Positions 1 to 8,637 of a stretch of DNA of 64,000 nt are shown one piece after another. A program made the position numbers and the translations under genes. Positions within the stretch are counted from its first letter, which is position 1; each line of letters opens with the position of its first letter. Source of the stretch: Pseudochelatococcus sp047501465 (GTDB taxonomy: Bacteria > Pseudomonadota > Alphaproteobacteria > Rhizobiales > Beijerinckiaceae); assembly GCF_047501465.1 (NCBI RefSeq), contig NZ_JAZDRL010000001.1:1426001-1490000 (forward strand), in the 5' to 3' direction. The notes under the pieces were generated by a model, which saw nothing but the letters and a program-made list of their open reading frames with translations, ran no database searches and had not been told where the DNA came from.

Positions 1-178
1 CATAACGAGCATGACGATACTACCACTTTCCAAGATCAACCGTTTTCGAAAGCTGACTAAACCGAATATCATGCAGGATAATCGGAAATCCAGGAAGGCG
101 GCGATACAGGCTGCTTTGTCAAAAGAAATGGCAATGCCTTGGATTTTCTGGTCATTGCCTAGGCAGAAAGCCATGGGA

Positions 179-310
179 TCAGAGCAGGAAAATCGCCATC
201 AGGATGAGAACAACAACCACGGCTACGCCACCAATTTTTGATAGGCGAATGAAGCCTTCATAGGTGCGTTCATGCTCGCGATAGTCCATCTTAACGATAT
301 CATCTGCCAC
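179..310 (-). CDS. aa3-type cytochrome c oxidase subunit IV (CoxIV-like small protein, 43 aa)
   Basis: A 43-residue protein read from a GTG start. A strong GAGGAGGAG Shine-Dalgarno lies about 7 bases upstream and fixes the start. The N-terminal half is charged and contains the HERTYEGF motif (residues 13-20). A single membrane helix covers about residues 26-43 and ends at the C-terminus. This short soluble head plus one terminal helix is the pattern of the bacterial aa3-type cytochrome oxidase subunit IV family, an accessory inner-membrane subunit of the terminal oxidase. No other oxidase gene is in the window, so its partner genes must lie elsewhere. An alternative reading on the opposite strand (11-241) overlaps it but has no family resemblance. 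Confidence 0.85.
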   Translation of the reverse strand: MADDIVKMDYREHERTYEGFIRLSKIGGVAVVVVLILMAIFLL

Positions 311-684
311 GGCTAAACTCCTCCTCAGCCATCATGAGAGCGAAGTGCAAAAGCGCAAATCGCCAAACATTCTAATCAATTGCATTCACATCAAAATTTA
401 TTCTGAAAAATGCTCACATTCTCCAGATTGATGCTGTCGTTAAAGGTCGTACCCCAACCTGGTCACGGTTGCAAGGCGTTGATTATACTCCACCTTAACT
501 TTGGCATGTGTGTGCTTTATGCGTCTTCCACTGCATTTTGGAAATTAAGACAATGCATTGCAATAATTTGAATTTATTTTCATTTTCCTTGAAAGATATT
601 TAAAATCAATTACTTAATGCTGATTTTGTATATTGTGATGGCTGTTAATCTGCATTTTTGGTGCTTCAAAGTGTGAAATGCCCC
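311..684. other. AT-rich intergenic region, no gene seen
   Basis: No open frame with a ribosome binding site was found between the CoxIV-like gene and the RNA candidate that begins near 721. It should hold the promoter of the minus-strand small gene at its left side. The centre (about 540-660) is strongly AT-rich. Confidence 0.5.
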
Positions 685-714
685 TTGCAATAACTGAAGT
701 TTCGTGTGTAACTA
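685..714 (+). promoter_or_regulatory. candidate sigma-70-type promoter for the RNA at 721-921
   Basis: TTGCAA at 685-690 and TAACTA at 709-714 are separated by 18 bases. This would start transcription near 721, ten bases before the first stem of the predicted RNA. The -35 matches the consensus at four of six positions; the -10 is weak. The assignment is inference from position and spacing. Confidence 0.35.
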
Positions 715-720
715 TGTTCA

Positions 721-921
721 TCCAAGAATGGTCGCCTCTAAGGTCCTATCCTGGATAGACGGCAAATCAAAAAACCGCAAAATTTAAAATAAGCGGTCCA
801 GGTCTAGGGAAGCAACGCCCATCATCAAGGGTAGGCGACTTATCAGCGTTTCCAGAACGCTCTCTGAATAGCATCCGCTACGAGATGCAAAACCCGTTCT
901 GCCCGGCAGGACGGGTTTTTT
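721..921 (+). ncRNA. candidate structured small RNA (about 200 nt)
   Basis: This stretch has no convincing coding frame but several complementary segments in nested order. GTCGCCT (731-737) pairs with AGGCGAC (833-839). Inside that stem lie CTATC/GATAG (746-758) and ACCGC (774-778)/GCGGT (793-797). GCGTT (846-850) pairs with AACGC (856-860). The series ends in a strong intrinsic terminator at 889-921, and a possible promoter precedes it. I do not recognise a known family: signature segments of SRP RNA, RNase P RNA, tmRNA or 6S RNA were not found. The terminator could instead serve only the minus-strand gene at 962-2272. Confidence 0.4.
889..921. terminator. bidirectional intrinsic terminator
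   Basis: An 11-bp stem (891-901 with 907-917, one G-U pair) is flanked by AAAA on the left and TTTTTT on the right. It can therefore end transcription on both strands: the minus-strand DUF459 gene and the plus-strand RNA candidate. Confidence 0.8.
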
Positions 922-961
922 CATAGTTGTTTTTATAATCAAAGCAACGCAAGCAGGTGCC

Positions 962-2272
962 CTAAGGCAGCGAAATGATCGCGGTTTGTTGTGAGGAAGT
1001 CGCGTCCGAAGAGGCGGCTTGCTGAGGGGCAGTTTCTTCACCGCTGGTGGATTTTGCTTGTTGTTCTGTCATACGCGACGGCCATGAAAAATCATCCGCG
1101 CGTCCCGCAATAGGCTCCAAGGCTAGTCCCTCGTCATAAACGCGACGAGCGATTATAGCAGCGTCTCCCTTCAATACAGGACGTTTTTGCTGCAGCTTGC
1201 CGTTGCTTGCGGGTTGAATGCTGAGCAATGGCAAAATAGGTCCCGCGATGGGCTTTACTGAAATCACCGATGGTGCGAGCACATCCGGTAGAGATTTTAG
1301 CTTGCCGAGGCTATTATCACTTGCGGGATCTGGTGTTGTGATGGCGATGACCGTCGACATGCCGCGTGCTTGCAGGAGGCGGCGAATTTCAAGTTCCGTA
1401 AAATGCGCCACCTTACGCCCACCGCTTGGCGTAAGGCCGATGCCATCAGGTGTGCGCAAGCGCGCTTCCTGGCCCTTCACATCCGGACCGGAGCTAATAA
1501 AGCCTTTTTCATCATTAGAGAAAGCAGCCCAGATATCAACAAAAACACCACCTGCTTTTAGCACTTCTTCACGATAGAGAGCATTGAGGGTGCTGGCGGT
1601 TGTTGATTGTGCTTCAGGCTTCATCGGTGGCAATCCCACCCATACCAGAGGTATGCGACGATCGGCGAACGTGCGAATCAATGTATCAACGCGTTCAGTC
1701 ATAAGCGTTATCCAACGCGGAGAGCCAACCTTTGCCTCTGTGCCATCGATATCAAGAAGAGTGCGTTGTTCATCCGCGCCGATAAAGACCACGCCAAGGG
1801 TAATGGGTTCCGGATTGGGTTGACTTTCACGGGTATAATCGCGGGTTAGAAAAATCCAATCCTGGGCGCTTGCGCGTGTGAGGTTTGTTTTTGGCGTGGT
1901 CCGGTTGACGATTGCGATATCATCTGCCCCGGAAAAGGCTTCACGCAGGCCATCAACGAGAGATCCACCCAATGAATCGCCAATAACCGCAATGAAAGTA
2001 TTGGCTTCATGCTTTTGCTGAGCATCCCGTACGATCACTGTGGCGGGTTGTGGGCGTTTTGGCACTTGCCGTGTTTGTACAGGGCGTTTCTTGACCACCG
2101 GAGGAGGTGGTTGCTGCTGATTTTTCTTGAAGATGCCGTCAAGAAAGCGCGTTAGTGGATCTGATGCTGCAATTGCTTGCGTGCCTGCACCGAAAACGGC
2201 GCTGCAGATTAATGTCGCGATAATGGTTCGCGACAATCTTTTTTGCAATAAGCTTTTATGAAGCAACACCAT
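962..2272 (-). CDS. exported DUF459 / SGNH-hydrolase-like protein
   Basis: A 436-aa protein with a signal peptide (about residues 1-36), a Pro/Gln/Lys-rich linker (50-76) and an SGNH-like alpha/beta domain (about 92-300). A low-complexity Pro/Ser/Thr/Gln-rich tail follows. The nucleophile block reads GDSLGG, with Ser100 in the usual place. The family is best known as DUF459, a periplasmic protein related to the acyl-esterase clan that modifies glycans or peptidoglycan; the exact substrate is unknown. Block III reads GADE (165-168), where SGNH enzymes have an Asn. Block V reads DGIG (276-279), where the catalytic pair is normally D-x-x-H. The enzyme may therefore be weak or non-catalytic. It sits upstream of a lytic transglycosylase on the same strand, consistent with an envelope role. 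Confidence 0.75.
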   Translation of the reverse strand: MVLLHKSLLQKRLSRTIIATLICSAVFGAGTQAIAASDPLTRFLDGIFKKNQQQPPPPVVKKRPVQTRQVPKRPQPATVIVRDAQQKHEANTFIAVIGDSLGGSLVDGLREAFSGADDIAIVNRTTPKTNLTRASAQDWIFLTRDYTRESQPNPEPITLGVVFIGADEQRTLLDIDGTEAKVGSPRWITLMTERVDTLIRTFADRRIPLVWVGLPPMKPEAQSTTASTLNALYREEVLKAGGVFVDIWAAFSNDEKGFISSGPDVKGQEARLRTPDGIGLTPSGGRKVAHFTELEIRRLLQARGMSTVIAITTPDPASDNSLGKLKSLPDVLAPSVISVKPIAGPILPLLSIQPASNGKLQQKRPVLKGDAAIIARRVYDEGLALEPIAGRADDFSWPSRMTEQQAKSTSGEETAPQQAASSDATSSQQTAIISLP

Positions 2273-2473
2273 GATATCTCACACGGACAATACGTCTGCC
2301 GATGCTGCTATCCGGAGCATCCAGCAGAGGACCAGACAGCGACACTCTACGACAGAAAAATGCCTGTGTCTCGCATTGCCCGCATATTCCGTCTGTAACC
2401 ATCAATCAGGGTAAATGCGTGTAAAGTTTGAGCATTCAGCCAAGATCGTTCCAGCAAAATGATCAGCGCATTC

Positions 2474-3811
2474 TTAGCGGTTTTGCTTCAAGTGGGTTAG
2501 AAGTGATGAACTTGGGTGGCCGTCGGGAATGAGGCCTGTGCGCTCCTGATAGGCAGTGATCGCTGCGCGCGTTTGCGTGCCGATACGGCCATCTGGCTCT
2601 CCCACTGCAAAGCCAAGATGTGCCAGATAGCGTTGTAGATCTTCGCGCTCATTTCGGCTGAGGGGCGTTTCATCCATTGGCCACGCTGCCTGTACGCCCG
2701 CGCTGCCATGAAGCATGTCACCAAGCAGAGCAACCCCTAAAGCATATGAATCGGAATTATTATAGCGCTTGATAACGTCAAAATTTTTGGTGACGAGGAA
2801 CGCAGGTCCCTTCGCGCCAGCGGGCAGAAATATACGCGCTTCGCCAGCGCGCGGCATTGCACCGCCATCCATCCGGCGAACGCCAGCAGCTGCAAAGCTG
2901 GCGAAGGCGCCATTGCGTTGACGATAATCGTAACCTGGCGGCAGCTTCACCTCGAAGCCCCAGGGAAGAGCGCTATCCCAGCCGTGCTCGTGCAAATAAT
3001 TGCCCGTGGAGGCAAGTGCATCGGGCACTGAGGTCCAGATATCACGCTTACCATCGCCGTCAAAATCCACCGCATATCGCATGAAGCTTGAGGGCATAAA
3101 CTGGGTTTGGCCCATAGCACCTGCCCATGAGCCAATCATTTTGTCACGCGTGATGTGCCCTTCCTCAAGGATCATCAGCGCTGTCAGCAGCTCATTGCGG
3201 AAGAAGGGACCGCGATATTGCGCATGGGCAAGGGTAGCCAGGGCTTCAACGACATAGTTGCTGCCCATTGTGGAGCCGAAGTTCGTCTCCATCCCCCACA
3301 CGCCGGCGATCACTTTGCGATCAACGCCATAGCGCTGCTCAACAGCAGCGAAGCTGGCACGCCATTGCATGGTTTGAGCGCGTCCGCGCTCCAACCGTTG
3401 GGTGGAAGTGGCAGAAGCCAGATATTCCCATACCGGTTTAACGAACTCGGATTGTTTTTTCGTGAGTGCGATAATCTTGGCATCCGGTGCTACATCGGCA
3501 AACGCCGTCTCGAAAGTACGTCGCGAGATTCCACGGGCTGCAGCCTCTGGCCATAATTCGCGGGTAAAGCTTGAGAAGCTCTGCATGGATTGCTCTGGCT
3601 GCTCGGATGCATAAGCCAAGGGGGCGGCGGCAGTGCGGGAACTTGTGGGCAGTGAACCGGTTGTCATTGTATCAACTGGCGCTGCAGGCCAATAAACGTT
3701 GAATGAAGAGCAGGAGGTAAGAAGGGCACCTGTAACCACGGCAATCAATGCACGCTTGCCCATTCCGGACGTCTTGCACGCCGAGTGATGCTTATGTGCT
3801 TGTTGCCCCAT
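2474..3811 (-). CDS. lytic murein transglycosylase, MltB family, with C-terminal peptidoglycan-binding domain
   Basis: Cleaves the glycan strand of peptidoglycan non-hydrolytically, leaving anhydro-muramic ends. The protein has a short signal with a lipoprotein-like box ending in Cys34 (LLTSC), suggesting an outer-membrane lipoprotein, although the box is not ideal. The catalytic domain contains the family motif GMETNFG with the acid Glu at residue 175. The last ~60 residues form a PG_binding_1 helical repeat containing the DGRIGTQT segment. I chose the ATG at 3811 because GGAG lies 5 bases upstream. An ATG four codons earlier (3823) is also open but lacks a clear ribosome site. It is followed on the same strand by the DUF459 protein gene. 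Confidence 0.9.
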   Translation of the reverse strand: MGQQAHKHHSACKTSGMGKRALIAVVTGALLTSCSSFNVYWPAAPVDTMTTGSLPTSSRTAAAPLAYASEQPEQSMQSFSSFTRELWPEAAARGISRRTFETAFADVAPDAKIIALTKKQSEFVKPVWEYLASATSTQRLERGRAQTMQWRASFAAVEQRYGVDRKVIAGVWGMETNFGSTMGSNYVVEALATLAHAQYRGPFFRNELLTALMILEEGHITRDKMIGSWAGAMGQTQFMPSSFMRYAVDFDGDGKRDIWTSVPDALASTGNYLHEHGWDSALPWGFEVKLPPGYDYRQRNGAFASFAAAGVRRMDGGAMPRAGEARIFLPAGAKGPAFLVTKNFDVIKRYNNSDSYALGVALLGDMLHGSAGVQAAWPMDETPLSRNEREDLQRYLAHLGFAVGEPDGRIGTQTRAAITAYQERTGLIPDGHPSSSLLTHLKQNR

Positions 3812-4232
3812 GAACCGCTCCATATACGCTGGCTTAAATCAGGCTGGTTTTTGGCTCGTCCTGACTGAAAATGAGATCCCCTTTTTAGGGGTCATCTTCA
3901 AGGGTTTGAAAAAGTTGAGTTTTCTTCAAACTTACGCATAGACAACTTAAAAACGCGCCTCAAAAGGCCAATGCAGCTATGTATCAGCCCCATATGAGTT
4001 GCTGATATTTGCTCACAAGATGCTTGCGCCAATATGGTTTAGAATTCGTTTATGTCGATAAAAATAATACGTCCATTCATGCAAGCGTATTCTTAGCTTT
4101 GCCTATCTCATGACACAATGATAGGCGACGCAATGTTGCATGATGATGGCTATGCCGTTATCCACGGGCAATCTGCGTCAAGGGGTGGCGTAGATTGCTA
4201 GTCTGCCACGCACCCCGCCTGTTTGAACGGAC
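3812..4232. other. divergent intergenic region between lytic transglycosylase and galU
   Basis: About 420 bases hold the promoters of two divergent genes. A CCCC/GGGG hairpin near 3877-3892 lies in the leader of the minus-strand gene. No open frame or RNA family was recognised. Confidence 0.4.
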
Positions 4233-5108
4233 ATGAACAAACCAATTCGTAAGGCCGTGTTCCCCGTTGCCGGGCTTGGCACGCGTTTTCTACCCGCGAC
4301 CAAGGCAATGCCGAAAGAGATGCTTACCGTCGTCGATCGGCCGGTGATCCAGCATGTGGTTGATGAGGCGCGTGCCGCTGGCATTGAGCATTTCGTGTTT
4401 GTTACCGGGCGTAACAAAGGCGTGATCGAAGATCATTTTGACAATCAATTCGAGCTTGAGCGCACGCTGCAGGAACGTGGGAAGGCGCGCGAGCTTGAAG
4501 CATTGCTGCGAGACCTTCCGGGCCCTGGGCAGACCAGTTTTACGCGTCAGCAGGGGCCGCTCGGCCTTGGGCATGCAGTATGGTGCGCACGTGACATCGT
4601 GGGCGATGAGCCATTCGCGCTACTGTTGCCGGATATGCTGCATCATGCGCCAAAGCCTTATATGAGCGATATGATCGCTGCTTATGAGGCAAATGGTGGC
4701 AACATCATTGGTGTGTATGAGGTGCCTCATGACCAGACGCATCAATACGGCATTGTCGATGTTGAAGATGCGAATGCCAAGGTATCCATGATTAACGCGA
4801 TGATCGAGAAGCCTGCCAAAGGCTCCGCGCCCACTAACCTGGCGATTTCGGGCCGCTATATACTGCAGCCGGAGATTTTTGATCTTCTCGCCAGGCAGGA
4901 ACGTGGTGCTGGTGGTGAGATACAATTGACCGATGCAATGATTACGCTCTCCCAGTCCCAACCCTTCTTCGCTGCGCGCTTTGATGGCGATATCTACGAT
5001 TGCGGTTCGAAGATCGGCTTTCTCACTGCCAATGTCGCATATGCCCTGGCGCGTGAAGATCTTGCGCCGGATTTCCGGGCGGCATTAAAAGCGCTCCTGA
5101 AGGATTAA
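4233..5108 (+). CDS. galU: UTP-glucose-1-phosphate uridylyltransferase
   Basis: Makes UDP-glucose from UTP and glucose-1-phosphate in the cytoplasm, the donor for envelope polysaccharides and glycolipids. The 291-aa length is normal. The nucleotide-binding start motif GLGTRFLPATK is at residues 14-24. GLGHAV is at 111-116, the metal-binding LLPD at 131-134, and the sugar-site EKP at 192-194. GEIQLTDA (228-235) and YDCGSKIGF (255-263) complete the family signature. It leads a probable operon with the GNAT gene 24 bases downstream and the oxidoreductase after that. Confidence 0.97.
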   Translation: MNKPIRKAVFPVAGLGTRFLPATKAMPKEMLTVVDRPVIQHVVDEARAAGIEHFVFVTGRNKGVIEDHFDNQFELERTLQERGKARELEALLRDLPGPGQTSFTRQQGPLGLGHAVWCARDIVGDEPFALLLPDMLHHAPKPYMSDMIAAYEANGGNIIGVYEVPHDQTHQYGIVDVEDANAKVSMINAMIEKPAKGSAPTNLAISGRYILQPEIFDLLARQERGAGGEIQLTDAMITLSQSQPFFAARFDGDIYDCGSKIGFLTANVAYALAREDLAPDFRAALKALLKD

Positions 5109-5132
5109 CCGGGATAAAATGGCAGAACAAAT

Positions 5133-5615
5133 ATGAGCACGGTTGCGACGATTGATACACATGTATTTGCGCCCCTGCTCTTGTTGAACAATGCGCATGC
5201 GCGGGAAACGTCCTTGCTTGATGAACAGCGATTTTCGGATCTTGTCGAACAGGCTTTCTATGCGCGTGCAATCAATGGGGCGGAAGCTTTCCTGATTGCC
5301 CTTGATCAGGGCGCGAAATACAATAGCCCGAATTTCCTTTGGTTTAAGGAGCGTTTTGAACGCTTTGTGTATATTGATCGCGTCATTACCGCTGATAGCG
5401 CACGTCAGCGTGGGCATGCGCGTGCTCTTTATAGAGACTTGTTCACAGTTGCAGCATTGGCTGGCCATAAGCGGGTTGTATGTGAGGTCAATAGCATACC
5501 GCCAAACCCTGCCTCACAGGCATTTCATGCGGCGCTGGGTTTTGAACTTATCGGTAGTGCGCAGCTGGGGCCATTGAAAACGGTTGATTATCTGATGTGC
5601 CCTCTCAATCATTGA
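5133..5615 (+). CDS. GNAT family N-acetyltransferase
   Basis: A 160-aa protein with the GNAT fold order. The acetyl-CoA-binding loop reads RQRGHA (91-96) and is followed by the helix that begins LYRDLF. A late motif NPASQAFHAALGF (125-137) is typical of the family's acceptor side. The substrate cannot be read from sequence. It lies 24 bases after galU and 33 bases before the quinone oxidoreductase gene, probably co-transcribed. The start has only a modest ribosome site. Confidence 0.85.
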   Translation: MSTVATIDTHVFAPLLLLNNAHARETSLLDEQRFSDLVEQAFYARAINGAEAFLIALDQGAKYNSPNFLWFKERFERFVYIDRVITADSARQRGHARALYRDLFTVAALAGHKRVVCEVNSIPPNPASQAFHAALGFELIGSAQLGPLKTVDYLMCPLNH

Positions 5616-5648
5616 GCGCTACTGCGGCGCAAAATCAGAGGATAGCCC

Positions 5649-6650
5649 ATGAACCTGCCCGTCTCGCAAATCGTGGTTGGCATCTCTATGCCCGGCGGGC
5701 CAGAGGTGTTGCAGCAGCAAGAGCGTCCGATAACAATGCCACGCAAGGGCGAAGTGCTGGTTAAGGTGCATGCTGCGGGTGTTAATCGTCCCGATATTGT
5801 GCAGCGGCAGGGGCATTATCCACCACCGTCAGGTGCGTCTGATATCCCCGGCCTCGAAATTGCAGGTGAAGTTGTTGCGCTCGGAGAGGGGGTGGCGACC
5901 CCTGCTATTGGTGCGCGTGTTCTGGCTTTGGTAACCGGGGGCGGGTATGCTCAATATTGTTTGGCTGAGGCGGCACTTGCATTGCCCATCCCGGATAACC
6001 TCGATTATGTCGCTGCGGCCGGAATAGCAGAGACCTATTTTACTGTATGGTCGAATGTGTTTATGCGCGGCGCACTCAAGGCGGGTGAGACACTTCTCGT
6101 GCATGGTGGGTCATCGGGCATTGGCACAACAGCCATCCAGCTTGGCAAAGCATTTGGTGCAACTGTGCTGGTAACGGCAGGCTCTGCGGAAAAATGTGCT
6201 GCCTGCGAGAAATTAGGGGCAGATGTTGCTATCAATTATCGCGAAGAGGATTTTGTTACTGCGGTAAAAAAAGCCACAGAGGGACGGGGCGCTGACGTTA
6301 TTCTTGATATGGTCGGTGGTCGTTACATCGAGCGTAATTATCAAGCTGCAGCGCAGGATGGCCGCATTGTTCAGATTGCGTTTATGCAGGGATCCCGGGT
6401 TGAAATCGATTTTATGCGTTTGATGCTGAAGCGTCTTACACACACTGGTGCAACCTTGCGCAGTCGCCCTCTGGCGGAGAAGATCGAGATTGCGGACGCT
6501 TTACATGCGCATGTGTGGCCGCTGCTGAATAACGGGCGTTGTATGCCCATTATTCATAGGGTTTTTCCAATGGCAGAAGCCTCACAAGCGCATGCTTTAA
6601 TGGAAGCAGGTCAGAGCATAGGGAAACTTATCCTTCTCCCTATGGAATAA
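5649..6650 (+). CDS. NAD(P)H quinone oxidoreductase, zinc-independent MDR family (PIG3/QorA type)
   Basis: A 333-aa medium-chain reductase that transfers electrons from NADPH to quinones or activated double bonds. It has a GroES-like N-terminal domain with NRPDIVQRQG (46-55). The Rossmann domain carries the cofactor motif GGSSGIG (153-159). Structural-zinc cysteines and catalytic zinc ligands are absent, as expected for the quinone-reductase branch. A good ribosome site (GAGGA) precedes the ATG. Its last 11 bases overlap the convergent patatin gene end to end, so there is no room for a separate terminator. Confidence 0.92.
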   Translation: MNLPVSQIVVGISMPGGPEVLQQQERPITMPRKGEVLVKVHAAGVNRPDIVQRQGHYPPPSGASDIPGLEIAGEVVALGEGVATPAIGARVLALVTGGGYAQYCLAEAALALPIPDNLDYVAAAGIAETYFTVWSNVFMRGALKAGETLLVHGGSSGIGTTAIQLGKAFGATVLVTAGSAEKCAACEKLGADVAINYREEDFVTAVKKATEGRGADVILDMVGGRYIERNYQAAAQDGRIVQIAFMQGSRVEIDFMRLMLKRLTHTGATLRSRPLAEKIEIADALHAHVWPLLNNGRCMPIIHRVFPMAEASQAHALMEAGQSIGKLILLPME

Positions 6651-8637
6651 AAGAATGGTTAGTTTGAAACGCTTGCTGAATATCTGATGGAATTGGGGGC
6701 GTATTTCCCTCACATATAGTGGATGCTTCTATCATTTTTTCCTCAGTAGACTTTTGTGCCAGACGCTGCGCACGAGGATCATGACTTACCTTGAAGTATA
6801 AGCGGGATGCATGCATGTGGGCTTCTTCGCTTTTAAGGAATGCTTTCTGTGCGCTGAGATACGCTTTTTCCTTTTTCTCACGCTGGTCTTCAGTATTTGC
6901 CGGGTCTTGCTGTGCCGCAAGGAACTCACCCCTGCTTAGTTCATATGCTTGCTGAGCGCTATCGCAACCAAATTGCTCACGCGTGGGCGTGCCGGCAACC
7001 AGTATTTGGCGCATTTCTTCATCAGATAACCTATCAACTGCTTCCTGCAGCGTTTGTACTGTAACGAAATATCCTTGCCCTTTGCGCTGAAGTGCTTGCG
7101 CAAGCAACCCGATGCTTGCTTCATCAATGGCATACTCTTGCCGGTCGGCGCTGACATTCATTTCCGTTGTACGTAAATCGCCATGATGCAGGATGTAACC
7201 ATTACTTCCGGCGGCATTGAATTTTTCTTTATCTTTCTGGCTGTCTTCTTCAAACCGGGGATTGGTGGAGACAAAGCGCATAAACCAATCCCGAAAACGG
7301 CGACTGATTAACGTGAAAAATCGTGTAAAGATATTGCCCTTATTGGAGCCTGACTCTGCATGGCTGTCATCAAATTTCATGACAATTATTTTTGCGCGCG
7401 TCATTTCATCTTCGCCAGTGGCTGGAGCATCCACCGCGCGCTTTAAGTCGTGGCTGTATAGCACTTCACTCGGAAGGTTTGAGGCGATGCCGCCGTCGAT
7501 ATAGACAGCGCCTGAAGCATATAATTGCGGATCAAAATGCACACCTTCTGCCAGCAATGGATGAGACATCGACAAACGCGCTGCATAGGCAACAGGTACA
7601 TTAGGTGTATCTTTAACATTGAAATAATGTACTTGTTGAGTAACAGCGTCATATCCTGTTGTTTGTATGTCCTTAAATCGCTTTGGGTCCATCTCATGCA
7701 AGAGATCAAGATCGGAAAAAGTAATCATTGCAGATTCACGGTTTTGTTCAAAATCTGCAGGCTGCTTTAATGCATTTATACGCGATTCAAGTTTTTGTTT
7801 TTCTGATCCCGCGATATTTCTGCTTATGCAATAATTATCGATGTGAGATTTTAACTCTTCCGATGGTGTTTTTTCAAGATACTCTTTTACAGCTGTACTT
7901 GTAACTTCATCCAGCTTCTTAACAAGGCCGTTAGCCTCTCCTAGCGGACGACCGCCCATAATTGTCCATATCGTGCGGGCAATCATCGACATGGTGTTCT
8001 GGAATCTGAGACTTGGATAGACTTTGTGTAGTTCAGGCCGTGTATCAAGAAGTGTTGGGAGCTCGGTTGCAAGCATGTTCTTCATCTCATCATGACTATC
8101 GCCAAATGACATGAATGTTGCTGCGAGAGAACCAGCAGAGCTGCCGATGAATTCTTTTGCGTGAGGAAAAACGCCGTGGCGCAGCTCTCGCATCAATCCC
8201 ACATATGCTACGCCTTTGGCGCCACCGCCAGGCAATACAATGCTTTCAATTTCTGCCGTGCGGATCAGATTGAAGCCACCACTGCTGCGTGCAACAACCA
8301 TCGGCAATGGTGCCAAGGTTGAAAAAGGTGCTTGCAATCTCTGGCGCAGGTCCTTGATTGTTTGCTGGTAGAGCGATGGATCCTTATGCGTACGCAAGTA
8401 GTCAATTAACCCATTCACATCACTGTAATCGGGCATTGTACTGCTGGCCGATGCGGTTCCGGCCAAGCATGATACATTGGGTGGATTATTAACAAAAGAT
8501 TCAGGCAATGAGTTGTTAGAAAAAAACGGATGATATGCGTCTTGTATGTTTATAGAGGGTTGAGTGCTGGAATTTGTCAATTTTGAGATCCATATAGACA
8601 GTGGTTTATCACATGTCTGCACGCATAATATAATCAA
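6640..8637 (-). CDS. patatin-like phospholipase (possible ExoU-type lipase)
   Basis: A protein of up to 665 aa with the complete patatin catalytic set. The oxyanion motif is GGGAKG (137-142), the nucleophile elbow is GSSAG with Ser167, and the catalytic Asp is in DGG (Asp381). Patatins hydrolyse acyl chains from phospholipids. The wide gap between Ser and Asp and the long N- and C-terminal extensions resemble secreted ExoU-like lipases of host-associated bacteria more than small housekeeping patatins. The C-terminal third (about 560-640) is charged, helical and probably coiled. The first open start is a TTG without a clear ribosome site. The first in-frame ATG (position 8436, codon 68) also leaves all motifs intact, so the start is uncertain. 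The gene and its upstream DNA are more AT-rich than the neighbours, suggesting acquisition. No secretion system genes are in the window. Confidence 0.85.
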   Translation of the reverse strand: MIILCVQTCDKPLSIWISKLTNSSTQPSINIQDAYHPFFSNNSLPESFVNNPPNVSCLAGTASASSTMPDYSDVNGLIDYLRTHKDPSLYQQTIKDLRQRLQAPFSTLAPLPMVVARSSGGFNLIRTAEIESIVLPGGGAKGVAYVGLMRELRHGVFPHAKEFIGSSAGSLAATFMSFGDSHDEMKNMLATELPTLLDTRPELHKVYPSLRFQNTMSMIARTIWTIMGGRPLGEANGLVKKLDEVTSTAVKEYLEKTPSEELKSHIDNYCISRNIAGSEKQKLESRINALKQPADFEQNRESAMITFSDLDLLHEMDPKRFKDIQTTGYDAVTQQVHYFNVKDTPNVPVAYAARLSMSHPLLAEGVHFDPQLYASGAVYIDGGIASNLPSEVLYSHDLKRAVDAPATGEDEMTRAKIIVMKFDDSHAESGSNKGNIFTRFFTLISRRFRDWFMRFVSTNPRFEEDSQKDKEKFNAAGSNGYILHHGDLRTTEMNVSADRQEYAIDEASIGLLAQALQRKGQGYFVTVQTLQEAVDRLSDEEMRQILVAGTPTREQFGCDSAQQAYELSRGEFLAAQQDPANTEDQREKKEKAYLSAQKAFLKSEEAHMHASRLYFKVSHDPRAQRLAQKSTEEKMIEASTICEGNTPPIPSDIQQAFQTNHSFIP

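Noticed and set aside
11..241. 76-codon plus-strand frame
   Set aside because: No ribosome binding site or family resemblance; it overlaps the well-supported small gene on the other strand.
796..830. Segment resembling the SRP RNA domain IV (GGTCCAGGTCTAGGGAAGCA)
   Set aside because: The required asymmetric loop sequence GGUC..GGAAGGAAGCAGCC is not reproduced, so the likeness is superficial.
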